A stretch of 64,000 nucleotides of DNA from Flagellimonas olearia. Its GTDB lineage: Bacteria; Bacteroidota; Bacteroidia; Flavobacteriales; Flavobacteriaceae. The translations under genes were made by a program, and so were the position numbers. This document shows, in pieces, positions 33,456-43,274 of the stretch (position 1 is the first letter of the stretch; every line of letters begins with the position of its first letter). A model generated the notes under the pieces. The model saw only the letters and a program-made list of their open reading frames with translations. It was not told where the DNA came from and did not search any database. The DNA is taken from the NCBI RefSeq assembly GCF_009184425.1, contig NZ_WELG01000001.1, positions 496,001-560,000 of the forward strand, written 5' to 3'.

Positions 33456-33984
33456 TCATCTTGGAGAAAGTACCTGTATATGTTGTTCTACTGAACCAAA
33501 GATTTCTTTGAAAATATTCCTGCTTTAATTTTTGGAATCGTTTACCTGAATTTTACCAAGGACAATGGCTTTCTAGGGAATCAATGTGCTAGGTATTGGA
33601 CTATAACATGTTTTCAAAACGGACCAATAATCGGGAGCGTTTTGGCAGGTACTATATTTAAGTTTCTTTTGCTTGAAAAGGTGTAGATTACAAAACAGAG
33701 CATACCTCTGTCATAGAGGTGATTGAGCACTCATATTTCCTAAGCTTGTGTGAAGTCTATGGACGCTCCGACAGTCACGAAGGTTAATTCCTTAAGTGGG
33801 TCGAAAGGATGGAACGGGAATAAAAAGCATCCAATTGAAATTTTTAGCAGAGATTTCAAATCAAATATATTCAAGTAGGGAAGTGAACTCAAAGGATTGA
33901 AATCTTTTAGATAAACGATTACTTTCTAAGAATTTATGAAACGAAATGTAAACCTTATATTTTTGTACACTAGAGCAGAGTGTA
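33456..33984. other. intergenic region with gene remnant and promoter
   Basis: About 530 bases. It holds a degraded copy of the aqpZ 3' end (33624-33722). Near its right end TATTTTTG (33958-33965) fits TAnnTTTG and would start a transcript about 15 bases before the next gene. Otherwise nothing is seen. Confidence 0.6.
33624..33722 (+). pseudogene. aquaporin 3'-end remnant
   Basis: The bases from 33624 read PIIGSVLAGTIFKF, then LLLEKV and a stop at 33684-33686. This aligns with the last 20 codons of aqpZ ([14 protein letters not shown], then LSPEKG). The similarity continues past the stop (TTACAAAAC, then TGTCAT and GATCAAG/GATTGAG). The upstream part is not recognisable, so it is an old partial duplication. 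Confidence 0.75.
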
Positions 33985-35565
33985 TTGTTTAGACGTTTCA
34001 CACTATATTTAATCATTTTTGTTTCCATTCTATGGGCTCCTCAGGCCGTTTCCCAAACTGAGGATGAAGTGAGAATGGAACAAAAGGCCAAGACTTATCT
34101 TGAACTTTTACAGGAAGCCTATCGCAAAGGGGATTATCACCTTCACAGGCAGTACAGTGATTCCTTGTTTGTTTATGCACAGGAAAGGGGTTTGGGCATC
34201 ATGCAGGTCAAGGCCTTGGTCAATCAGGCCATTGGTGATAACATACAGGGAGATTACCAAAGGGCCATATCACTTTATCAAAAAGCTCTTGAGGTTTGTA
34301 AAACCATTCCAGGGGATGTGCACCACCAGACACTGGTGTTGGTCAATTTGGCCAACACCTACAGTAATGTGGACTTGCACGACAAAGCCATTGCCACAAT
34401 GGAACAGGTGCTCGAACAAGCGGACAGAACCGAAAAACCCGACCTCATGCGCGTAGCCGCCTTAAATGGTCTTTCAAAGAGTCATTCGTATTTGGGGAAG
34501 GAGGAAGAGGCCCTGGTGTATGCAGAAAAGGTAAAGGAGTTGGGAAACCAAATGAAAAACGAGAATATTGTATTGACAGGCATAAACCATATTAGCAATT
34601 CCCATTACAAATTGGGGGATTATGAAAAGGCTGTTCATGTGGCAAAACAGGCCTTTGGTTATGAAGCTTTCAAGAGACCGACCAAGACTAGGGCCTGGAT
34701 CTTGATCAATTTGGGAACCGCGTATCTAAAACTAAGGGATTTTACCAATGCCAAGATCTATTTGGACCAGGCACTTCAGATTGCCGAAGACCAAAACATA
34801 AACGAAATACAGATCGTATGCTATGAGAATTTGATTGAAGTTTACAAGAGTATTGGAAATAGTGGGGAAATGGTCAAAATGGAACGCTTGTACGCGAATG
34901 CCAAAATCAACTCATTGGACAATGAAAAGGCGGCCGTTGAAAGTGATCTTCGAGCTGAAATAAATGATAAGCAAAGAACAATTTCCGAGCAGGAAGAACT
35001 AATGGACATGTTCAATGTCTACCAAAATAAGATGATATGGATGGTCTTGCTTTCCATAATCCTTTTTGGAGCCTTGTCCTGGACCTACATAAGGATAAAG
35101 AGGGACATCAAACTTGAAAGTGAAAGGTCTAAGGATATCGCTGTTCCTTTTGGGGATGTTGAGAATGAAGAGTTCATCATGCAGCAAGAGAAGTACCGGA
35201 ACTCTTCATTGTCTGAGAGCGATAGGGCAAGATATAAAGAGAAAGTTTTGGAACTCATGGAAGAGGATAAACCCTATTTGGACACCAATTTGATGTTGGG
35301 GGATTTCGCCAGAAAAGCTTCCATGAGCAGCCACCACTTGTCTGAGGTGCTCCATTTTGGATTCGAGAAAAACTTTTATGGGTTCATCAATTATTATAGG
35401 GTGATTCATGCCCAGGCACTTCTGAAAGATCCAAAAAATAATAATGTTAAGATGCTCGCCATAGCATTTGAGTCGGGTTTTCAAAGTAAGACCACCTTTT
35501 ATAGGGTATTTAAGGCCCAAGTGGGCGTTACCCCAATGGAATATAGAAAGCAAAACCGACTCTGA
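33985..35565 (+). CDS. TPR-containing AraC-family regulator
   Basis: A 526-residue protein beginning with TTG; the only in-frame ATG upstream is followed directly by a stop. A signal-like hydrophobic start (LYLIIFVSILWAPQAVSQ) leads into TPR repeats (about 45-300), a membrane helix (MIWMVLLSIILFGALSWTY, about 350-370) and a C-terminal AraC HTH (LMLGDFARKASMSSHHLSEVLHF, then VKMLAIAFESGFQSKTTFYRVFK). Such one-component sensors are common in Flavobacteriaceae. It lies about 100 bases upstream of the adhesin gene on the same strand and may control it. Confidence 0.9.
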   Translation: MFRRFTLYLIIFVSILWAPQAVSQTEDEVRMEQKAKTYLELLQEAYRKGDYHLHRQYSDSLFVYAQERGLGIMQVKALVNQAIGDNIQGDYQRAISLYQKALEVCKTIPGDVHHQTLVLVNLANTYSNVDLHDKAIATMEQVLEQADRTEKPDLMRVAALNGLSKSHSYLGKEEEALVYAEKVKELGNQMKNENIVLTGINHISNSHYKLGDYEKAVHVAKQAFGYEAFKRPTKTRAWILINLGTAYLKLRDFTNAKIYLDQALQIAEDQNINEIQIVCYENLIEVYKSIGNSGEMVKMERLYANAKINSLDNEKAAVESDLRAEINDKQRTISEQEELMDMFNVYQNKMIWMVLLSIILFGALSWTYIRIKRDIKLESERSKDIAVPFGDVENEEFIMQQEKYRNSSLSESDRARYKEKVLELMEEDKPYLDTNLMLGDFARKASMSSHHLSEVLHFGFEKNFYGFINYYRVIHAQALLKDPKNNNVKMLAIAFESGFQSKTTFYRVFKAQVGVTPMEYRKQNRL

Positions 35566-35668
35566 TAATCAATTAGTTATAGAAAAACAAGTACCATTCC
35601 ATTGGGTGGAACCGCTCTTATGTTGAATTTGAGTTCTTTTGGGACACCAATCTTCAAGTCTCCCCAAT

Positions 35669-38600
35669 ATGATGTCAAGCAGAAAATCATGCCCTCTGCG
35701 AAATCAAGATTTAGCACTTCCATTATCTATAACGGCCAACCCCTTGTCCTTGTCAAGAATTTGGGTGTTGGCCATATTTCTTTTTCTATCGACACAGGTC
35801 TTATGGACGCAGATTTATGTCTCACCCAATGGAAATGGAAATGGAAGCGGTACCTCATGGGCCAATGCCTCTACTTTGCAGGATGCCGTGATCAGTACCC
35901 CGGCCAACAGTGAGATTTGGTTGCGACAAGGAACCTATCCTCTTACGGAGACCATACTGATCAATACCACACTACGGATATTCGGAGGGTATTCGGGAAC
36001 AGGGAGCCAAAGAAACCCCAATGCGTTCCCCAGCATCATCAATGGTCAAAACGCCGTAGTGATGGTCCAAACTCGGTTCAGTTCTCAAAACACCTTGTTC
36101 GACGGTATTTCCTTTGTAAATGGGTATTCAAGACCAGGGGGGGTGGATGCGGCCGATGTTATCAGTGGAGGAGCAATGTATATTGCTGGCCACGGCACAA
36201 GGATCAACAATTGCATTTTTAGGGACAATACCTCTGAAAATAGGATAGGGTCGGGGGCCATTTATCTTTGGAACGTTGATAATATAGTTATAGAGAACAG
36301 TCTTTTCGAGAATAATAGTGTCCTTCAAAATGACCATGATTATGGGAACATTGGCGGTGGTGCCATGCATATAAGATTTGGTTCCAACAACAGGGTTGAA
36401 AATTGTAGGTTCGTCAACAACACCTCCCATTATAGTGGTGGGGCCATTTACGCTTGGGGAGAAAACGCCCAGATAGTGAATTGTCACTTCGAGGGCAATT
36501 TTTCAGATCAGCGTGGAGGGGCCATCTATGTGAACTTTGATGATGTCCATGTATCCAATTCCAGTTTTTTGAATAATTCGGCCAGGGGCCTTGGGGGGGC
36601 TATGTGCATAAATACCGACGGTTCAACCATCTCAAACTCCATGTTCGCCCAAAATACTTCACAGGACAATGGCGGTGCGGTATACAATGGTGGGAGGTTG
36701 TCGGTTTCCAATGCACTGTTCAATGGCAATACCACGACCTTGCTGGGCGGTGCCATTTATAGTAGAAGTGTTCTGGAGGTTGCCAATTCCACCTTCGTGT
36801 CCAATAGCAATACGGCCATTGTTCATCCAAGGTCTGCGTCAAATAGCTTTACGACCTACGAAACGAACATATACAATTCCATTTTTTATGACAATGCCCC
36901 GGGGAGCATTTCCGGTATGGTGCTCTGGGCGGATGTGGATAAGAATTCAAATGCCAACGATGAGAGCACCAAGGATTTTAGAAGGAACATGTTCCAGGAG
37001 AACACCTTTGTGGGGAATAACCTATTGGGTATCGACCCAGCTTTCCAGAATTTTTCCGGTGGCAATTTTCGGCTGGGTGCGATGAGTCCAGGGATAGATT
37101 ATGGCAATAATGCCCTGTTCAATGCGGTATCCACGATCCCTGCCGGATCGGCAATGGATTTGGATGGTAATCCGAGGGTGTTTGGGGCAAGAATGGATTT
37201 AGGGGCCTATGAGCGACAGTCCGCTTCCACACTGACAGTGCCCAATTGTGTTTCGACCTTATCGCCAATCAACAATGCGATGGATGTTCCTTTGGACAGT
37301 AATGTTTCTTGGAATGCAGTAAACCTAGCCATTGGCTATCGTATATCCATTGGGACCACATCTGGGGGAAGTGAAATTGTGGACAACCAACAGTTAAGTG
37401 GCACGGTTTATAATCCAATCTCTGATTTTGATTTGGATACCACCTATTACGTCAGGGTGATCCCATACAACACAATGGGCAATGCGACAGGCTGTAATGA
37501 GTTCACTTTTACTACCGTATCGTCCGTAACCGTGCCTACCTGTACCCTCTTATCAAACCCTTTGGAGGGGGCAACGGATGTCCCTGTTACAAGCGACCTG
37601 AACTGGACAGCTGTCGCAGATGCCATAGGCTATCGCTTACGAATAGGTACCACCCCAAATGGAGATGAATTACTTTCGTTGACCGATGTGGGGAATGTGG
37701 GTACCTATGATCCGCTTGTGGACTTTCCGGAAGGGGAGGACATATATGTCCAGGTCCTACCGTACAATGTTCAAGGCAGCGCAGTAGATTGTTCAGTGGA
37801 AAGTTTTACCACCGAGACTTTGGCCCAGGAACCTAACTGTAGTACAATTACATTGCCTGTACATGGATCCACCAATGTAAGTGTGTCAACAGATATAAGT
37901 TGGACCGAAGTTGACAATGCAGATTATTATTTGGTAAGCGTTGGGACAAGTTCCGGTGGAACGGACATAACGGACCGTGTTCAGGTGACAGGGACGAACT
38001 ATGACCTTACACAGGATTTGGAAGAAGGGACAGACTATTTTGCAACGGTGGTTCCCGTGAACAGCATGGGTCAAGCATCAGGGTGTACTGAAATCAGTTT
38101 TAGGACCGAGGTCCCGGCAACGGTTCCTGACTGTACAACGGTCACTGTGGAGCAGAATGGAAATGATATTCATATCACTTGGGGAGCCATAGACAATGCC
38201 GATGATTATTTGGTCACCATTGGTTCCTTATCCGGGGGAAATGACATTTTTGATTCGGTCGTGACGGGTACATCGTTTACAGATTCCATTTCGCTCAGTG
38301 AAGAAACCACATACTATCTGAATGTTATCCCCAGAAATGTATTTGGGCCGGCAGAGAACTGTTGGGAAGTTATTTTCACCACAGGAGTTTGGTCAACAAT
38401 ACCTGATTGTACCCCAATTATATCGCCCATGGACGAATCCATAAATGTGGGTGTCTCAACAGATATAAGTTGGGCCGAAGTTGTCAATGCGGATTACTAT
38501 CTGGTAAATGTTGGGACAAGTTCAGGTGGAACGGACGTAGTGGACCATGTTCAGGTGACAGGGACGAACTATGGCCTTCCAGAGGTTTTGGAAGAGGGGA

Positions 38601-39280
38601 CAGACTATTTTGCAACGGTAGTTCCCGTGAATAGTGTTGGTCAAGCATTAGGGTGTACTGAAATAAGTTTTAGGACCGAGATCTCCACAATTGTTCCTGA
38701 ATGTACGGACATTCTTAGTCCAAGCCATGAAAGTATGGATATGGGTTTGAATCCCTTGATCAGTTGGGTCAACGTTGATACGGCAGAGGGTTATTATCTG
38801 TCCATTGGGACGAGTCCGGGCGGTACGGAAATAGTGGACAACGTACAGGTAGAGGGTACATCCTATCAGGTTTCCGAACGGCTTGAAGAACAGTCAACCT
38901 ATCATGTGGGCATAGTACCCTACAATGACACCGGTAGGGCAATGGGGTGTCAGGAAATAAGCTTTACCACAATGGGTAGTACACTTTTTAAATCTAGATA
39001 TGGGCTTTCGCCCAATGGTGACGGCAACAATGATTTTTGGAACATTCGGGGGATTGAAAACTATCCGGATAATGTGGTCTCAATTTACAATAGGTGGGGG
39101 GATATGGTTTTTCAGGTTGACGGTTACAATAACAGGGACAAGGTGTTCGGTGGTGAGGCCAATAGATTATCGGGTATCGGGGCCGGAACCTTACCAGAGG
39201 GTACCTATTTCTTTCAAATCGAATTGGGAAATCTGGAGGTGTCTGGAAGCATGAGGGGATTTTTGGTTATAAAGCGATAG
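35669..39280 (+). CDS. type IX secretion substrate: beta-helix, six Ig-like repeats, gliding-type C-terminal domain
   Basis: A 1203-residue secreted protein. The signal region ends near STQVLWTQ (ATG at 35669 preferred; a TTG at 35639 is possible). Residues about 50-500 form a right-handed beta-helix with repeats of the SGGAIYAWGENAQIVNCHF kind. Residues about 524-1102 hold six repeats of about 95 residues, each with a cysteine near the start (P-x-C) and another near the end (GC). Residues about 1104-1203 are a gliding-motility-associated C-terminal domain (LSPNGDGNNDFW) that directs export by the T9SS. Repeats 3 and 5 are nearly identical in DNA. It is probably an adhesin or a glycan-binding surface protein, secreted with help from the PorP/SprF protein downstream. 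Confidence 0.95.
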   Translation: MMSSRKSCPLRNQDLALPLSITANPLSLSRIWVLAIFLFLSTQVLWTQIYVSPNGNGNGSGTSWANASTLQDAVISTPANSEIWLRQGTYPLTETILINTTLRIFGGYSGTGSQRNPNAFPSIINGQNAVVMVQTRFSSQNTLFDGISFVNGYSRPGGVDAADVISGGAMYIAGHGTRINNCIFRDNTSENRIGSGAIYLWNVDNIVIENSLFENNSVLQNDHDYGNIGGGAMHIRFGSNNRVENCRFVNNTSHYSGGAIYAWGENAQIVNCHFEGNFSDQRGGAIYVNFDDVHVSNSSFLNNSARGLGGAMCINTDGSTISNSMFAQNTSQDNGGAVYNGGRLSVSNALFNGNTTTLLGGAIYSRSVLEVANSTFVSNSNTAIVHPRSASNSFTTYETNIYNSIFYDNAPGSISGMVLWADVDKNSNANDESTKDFRRNMFQENTFVGNNLLGIDPAFQNFSGGNFRLGAMSPGIDYGNNALFNAVSTIPAGSAMDLDGNPRVFGARMDLGAYERQSASTLTVPNCVSTLSPINNAMDVPLDSNVSWNAVNLAIGYRISIGTTSGGSEIVDNQQLSGTVYNPISDFDLDTTYYVRVIPYNTMGNATGCNEFTFTTVSSVTVPTCTLLSNPLEGATDVPVTSDLNWTAVADAIGYRLRIGTTPNGDELLSLTDVGNVGTYDPLVDFPEGEDIYVQVLPYNVQGSAVDCSVESFTTETLAQEPNCSTITLPVHGSTNVSVSTDISWTEVDNADYYLVSVGTSSGGTDITDRVQVTGTNYDLTQDLEEGTDYFATVVPVNSMGQASGCTEISFRTEVPATVPDCTTVTVEQNGNDIHITWGAIDNADDYLVTIGSLSGGNDIFDSVVTGTSFTDSISLSEETTYYLNVIPRNVFGPAENCWEVIFTTGVWSTIPDCTPIISPMDESINVGVSTDISWAEVVNADYYLVNVGTSSGGTDVVDHVQVTGTNYGLPEVLEEGTDYFATVVPVNSVGQALGCTEISFRTEISTIVPECTDILSPSHESMDMGLNPLISWVNVDTAEGYYLSIGTSPGGTEIVDNVQVEGTSYQVSERLEEQSTYHVGIVPYNDTGRAMGCQEISFTTMGSTLFKSRYGLSPNGDGNNDFWNIRGIENYPDNVVSIYNRWGDMVFQVDGYNNRDKVFGGEANRLSGIGAGTLPEGTYFFQIELGNLEVSGSMRGFLVIKR

Positions 39281-39281
39281 G

Positions 39282-40193
39282 ATGGAAAGCAAAGGCATAT
39301 ATGGGGCGGCCATTATAATGGTCATGACGATACATTTTGGATGGGGCCAGCAAACGGTACTGTTCCCGGAATACAACAACAATCCTTTTTTGGTCAATTC
39401 TGCTTACGCCGGTATGGGATTTGGTGCTGAGGTCAGTCTGAGCAATTATGGCTATGTCAATCCCATTGATGGAAGCCCCAAAACCTTGGCCCTGAGCTTC
39501 CATACTCCCCTTGCCAAAGGTAAGATGGGTATCGGGGGTGTTTTATTGAGGGACCAAATTGGGGTGGCCAATTCCACACAGGCTTTTTTTGCCTACTCCT
39601 ATAAGGTTTTCTTTGATCATAAAAGTGATCGTCCTTATTGGCAACTATATGATGCCAACGTTCTTTCCTTTGGAATTACGGCCGGTGTACAACAGTTTAA
39701 TGAAGCCCTAGTGGAACTGGGGATTCCAACCGATCCCGAGTTCTCATCCAATGTCAATGCGACGGTACCCACTGTAGGGGCGGGATTTCTATATAATCGC
39801 GCTAATTTTTACGTTGGGGCATCGGCACCGAACCTTGTAGGTGATAAACTGTCCAATCGGGACGATTTGGATCTGTCAAGCCCATTCTATGGATATTTGG
39901 GGTACAGGTTCTATAACAACAGGTTTGAAGAATTCATGATCAGTCCGAGCGCTTTGTTCAAGTATGAGAAAGGGGCGCCGATGCAGCTGGACCTTAATGT
40001 GATGGTAAATTTCAAACATAGGTTCGAGCTAGGGACTGGATATCGGAGCAGCTCTTCGATAAACCTAATGGGAGGAATCTATCTTCTCAAACACTTGAAG
40101 GTAATATACTATCACAACATTGGAATCCAGAATACCTCAATGGGAAACGCCCATGGGATTATATTCTCATATCTGTTCAATGGATATGAGTGA
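39282..40193 (+). CDS. PorP/SprF-family type IX secretion outer-membrane protein
   Basis: A 303-residue barrel protein. After a signal sequence ending near GWGQQ comes the family opening FPEYNNNPFLVNSAYAGM, and the typical end (NTSMGNAHGIIFSYLFN). SprF-like proteins anchor or assist export of the T9SS substrate encoded just upstream. The gene starts one base after the adhesin stop, which is the usual arrangement for such pairs. Confidence 0.95.
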   Translation: MESKGIYGAAIIMVMTIHFGWGQQTVLFPEYNNNPFLVNSAYAGMGFGAEVSLSNYGYVNPIDGSPKTLALSFHTPLAKGKMGIGGVLLRDQIGVANSTQAFFAYSYKVFFDHKSDRPYWQLYDANVLSFGITAGVQQFNEALVELGIPTDPEFSSNVNATVPTVGAGFLYNRANFYVGASAPNLVGDKLSNRDDLDLSSPFYGYLGYRFYNNRFEEFMISPSALFKYEKGAPMQLDLNVMVNFKHRFELGTGYRSSSSINLMGGIYLLKHLKVIYYHNIGIQNTSMGNAHGIIFSYLFNGYE

Positions 40194-41327
40194 TACGGTA
40201 TATGTGGAGGTTCGAAATAAATGTTGAAAGTGTCCGACAAAGAGCGCATGTCATTTTTGCCGTGGTAAGACCCATTTTTGATAAATTTATCCATTGAATG
40301 GAAGTTTGATGGAATTATAAGATATACTATGCCCGGTTTACTTTGAGCCTATGGGAACTTAGCTTACTTAGCATCACTGTGGTTTATCCCTGTTTAAACC
40401 ATTGAATAGGCAACGAAACACTGTAATGGTTCAATGATGCACAGACGTTATTTCAAATGGGTTGTCTTCATAGGATTTGAATTTAGTTGTCTAAATAGCC
40501 TTTTAAAAGTTCAAGTATAGAGTTACACCCTTCCTCCAAATATTCATCAATACATTCCACCCCTACCTTTGTATTCAACAATTATCTCCATTTAATCTAG
40601 GAATATTCTCCATACCAAAAAAATGGAATGTTGATATGGCAATCGTGACTTTGCCTAGAGCAGCCCAACCATTTACAATGGTGGCTCTTTGGGCCAATAC
40701 AGCTTTTCTGATACAAAATGGAAAATTGTTTTGGGTAGTGTTCTTGCCAGCAATATTGATGACCATGGTATGAAGCACCTATATCCTATAGCGCCTGAAG
40801 GGTTTCAGCTAGGGCAAGGACGGGTCTGTATCCACGAGACTTTCTGTACTTTCCCATAGTCATTATATTTCTTACCAGTACCCTGTATAGCAAAGTTGAT
40901 TACGGAAAGTTCATAGGACCAAATAAAGGAAATGGAGATGGTTTGGGACGACGAGAATATTGGTTTTGTATGGTCAGTCGGGGAAGTGGAGAATCGGGAT
41001 ACCAAAACTCTTATCGCATATTTTTATAAAAAAACTAATCATTTAAAGTTTTTTTTATAATTTGTTAATGTTTTTTGGTATTTATTCTATTGGTTACTTC
41101 AAATCAAAGAATTGAAATAAGGGGGCGGGTATAGCTTTCCTCTTTTTAAGAATAGCCCCAGGATCGTATAGGGGAGATTCTCTTGTAATGGCACTTTTTC
41201 GTTTGAGATAGAGGTAGTTCATGTCACTTTGCCTGAATTACTATTACGTTAAGTGTGCGAGATAGGTGTTGTCAATACCATTGGGGTATTGCTGGTCTTT
41301 TTGCACTGAAAGAGTAAGACGAAAAAA
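40194..41327. other. 1.1-kb gap with decayed gene material
   Basis: No intact gene. A CstA-like remnant lies at 40636-40815. A 42-codon frame from 40932 (EMVWDDENIGFVWSV) follows but is not recognised. The end is AT-rich (41035-41080) and probably holds the sigma-factor promoter. Confidence 0.6.
40636..40815 (+). pseudogene. carbon-starvation-protein (CstA)-like remnant
   Basis: The plus strand reads FTMVALWANTAFL, then FWVVFLPAILMTMV, a TGA, STYIL, a TAG and, after a one-base shift, IAPEGFQLG. This resembles the C-terminal helices of Bacteroidota CstA peptide transporters, with a nonsense codon, a frameshift and missing ends. Identification is by pattern only. Confidence 0.55.
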
Positions 41328-41882
41328 ATGGACCAAAAAAACTACAGTGATGAACATTTTCTTGTTGAGCAGCTGAAACATGGCTGCCAAGAGGCATATG
41401 GATATCTTTTCACGATATATCATAAAGAACTGTGCAATTATATGACCGTGGTTTCTGGAAGTATAAGGGTGGCCGAGAATATTGCCCAACAGACTTTTAT
41501 TAAACTATGGGACAATAGGGAGCAGTTGGCTGTGCAAGAAAACAAGCTAAAGCAATATATTTTTAAAATAGCCTACCATCTCTTTATAGACTCGAAAAGA
41601 AAAAGGAAAAAAGAGTTTGAGCTTTTGGAAAGTCTCAAACAAGAAGCCTACTTGGAAATTGCGGATACCGATACTTCTCTTTTTGAAGAACGCCTAAAAA
41701 AAGTGGAGACCGAAATAGAGAATCTTCCCGAACAGTGTAAGAGAGTCTTTTTAATGAGTAAAAAGGAAGGACTGAAGTACCAAGAGATCTCTGAGAAACT
41801 CCAAATATCCATTAAAACCGTTGAAGTGCATATGGGCAAAGCACTGAAAAGGCTTAGGGCACAGTTGACTATTTTTTTCTAA
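41328..41882 (+). CDS. ECF sigma factor of the PUL
   Basis: A 184-residue sigma-70 family protein. Region 2 (about 20-85, with AENIAQQTFIKLWDNREQL) and region 4 (about 125-180, LPEQCKRVFLMSKKEGLKYQEISEKL, then IKTVEVHMGKALKRLR) are clear. It lies upstream of a FecR-like anti-sigma and a SusC with an STN domain, the usual trans-envelope switch in Bacteroidota. Substrate binding to SusC should free this factor to transcribe the locus. Confidence 0.95.
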   Translation: MDQKNYSDEHFLVEQLKHGCQEAYGYLFTIYHKELCNYMTVVSGSIRVAENIAQQTFIKLWDNREQLAVQENKLKQYIFKIAYHLFIDSKRKRKKEFELLESLKQEAYLEIADTDTSLFEERLKKVETEIENLPEQCKRVFLMSKKEGLKYQEISEKLQISIKTVEVHMGKALKRLRAQLTIFF

Positions 41883-42036
41883 GACCTGTCCACAGGTTCC
41901 TTTTTATAACCTCCCTCTCTCAAGTTTTTTGCTGTAAAATAGCGGAATCCATAATTTTTGCGTTAAAAAAATAAATTTAGATAAGGGTTTTTTTGAAAAC
42001 CTGCGTCTGTTTTGTAAAGGAAATAAATTTTAACCA

Positions 42037-43209
42037 ATGACCAAGTTCGATATCAGAAGAACTATCACAAGGTATATCAACCAAGAAGCCACTCAAGAAG
42101 AACTGGCAATGTTATATGAGTGGGTAAAAAAAGGAAACAACCAAGAAGTGTTCAAAAAATATGTGCAGGCAGATTTCCTGATCAATTATCAGGATAGATC
42201 ATGGAAGTCCGAGGATGCCTTCAAGAATTTCATGGAGACCATCAAAGAAGGTGATTCCAAAAAGGTAAGGCCATTATGGGTGCGCAACCCTGTTTGGAAA
42301 TATGCGGCGGCTATAGTGGTAGTTGTTTCCACATCCTTGTATGCATTACTATTTAGTACACCACAAGAGGTTCTGGAGCCACAAATGGACCCGAATTTGG
42401 TAACCTTACAGTTGGGGAATGGGGAAGTATTGAACCTTGACCCAAATTCCAACGTAACCCTTAAGAGTAAGAAAGGAAATACTGTGGTCTCATTGGTTGA
42501 GGGAGTGCTCACCCAAGAAAACAATACCAATGGTAAAATGATTGAAAAAGATAATATTCTGAGGATTCCTTATGGGAAAAGGCTATCCGTTACCCTTCAG
42601 GATGGTACGGTGGTCATGTTAAATTCAGGTTCGACCTTGAGTTATCCTTCCAGTTTTTCGGGGAAGGACAAAAGAGAGGTATATCTAAAGGGTGAAGCGT
42701 TCTTTGAAGTGGCCAAAAACCCGGAACAACCATTCATCGTCAATACCGATAAGGTATACACCCAAGTTTATGGCACGGTGTTCAATGTAACCGCTTATGC
42801 TGAGGATGAGGTCACAGAAGTGGTCTTGGTCGAAGGTTCCGTTGGTGTCGGTGACATAGACGTTTCCCGAACCCAGCAATTACTCAAACCTTCCCAAAAG
42901 GCATCAAAACTATTGGATATGGAGAGTGGTTTTATTGTGGAAGATGTGGATGTCTCTTCATATGTATCATGGACCAAGGGTATTTTGACCTTTGAGAACG
43001 AGGCCATGTCCAGCATCATTAAAAAGTTGGAGCGTCATTATAACATACGGATTGAAAATCGACATGAAGAACTGGAAGGGCGAAGATTTACGGGGATGTT
43101 TGATGTGGAAGATATGGACAGGGTCCTTAAAACCATTCAGGCCCATACCCATTTTAGTTATGAAAAAGAAGGAAAAACAATAACCATTAAAAAACCTAAC
43201 AAACAATAG
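42037..43209 (+). CDS. FecR-family anti-sigma factor (DUF4974)
   Basis: A 390-residue protein. The N-terminal cytoplasmic segment (about 1-80) should hold the sigma factor, one membrane helix (YAAAIVVVVSTSLYALLF, about 88-106) crosses the inner membrane, and a periplasmic FecR domain (MLNSGSTLSYPSSFSG) is followed by a DUF4974 domain (LTFENEAMSSIIKKLERHYNI). It passes the signal from the STN domain of the SusC protein encoded next. Confidence 0.95.
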   Translation: MTKFDIRRTITRYINQEATQEELAMLYEWVKKGNNQEVFKKYVQADFLINYQDRSWKSEDAFKNFMETIKEGDSKKVRPLWVRNPVWKYAAAIVVVVSTSLYALLFSTPQEVLEPQMDPNLVTLQLGNGEVLNLDPNSNVTLKSKKGNTVVSLVEGVLTQENNTNGKMIEKDNILRIPYGKRLSVTLQDGTVVMLNSGSTLSYPSSFSGKDKREVYLKGEAFFEVAKNPEQPFIVNTDKVYTQVYGTVFNVTAYAEDEVTEVVLVEGSVGVGDIDVSRTQQLLKPSQKASKLLDMESGFIVEDVDVSSYVSWTKGILTFENEAMSSIIKKLERHYNIRIENRHEELEGRRFTGMFDVEDMDRVLKTIQAHTHFSYEKEGKTITIKKPNKQ

Positions 43210-43274
43210 TGCCTATGATTTGAAGAACCGATAGACCAAAAAATGAATACTTAACTAACTAGACTAAAAGAATT

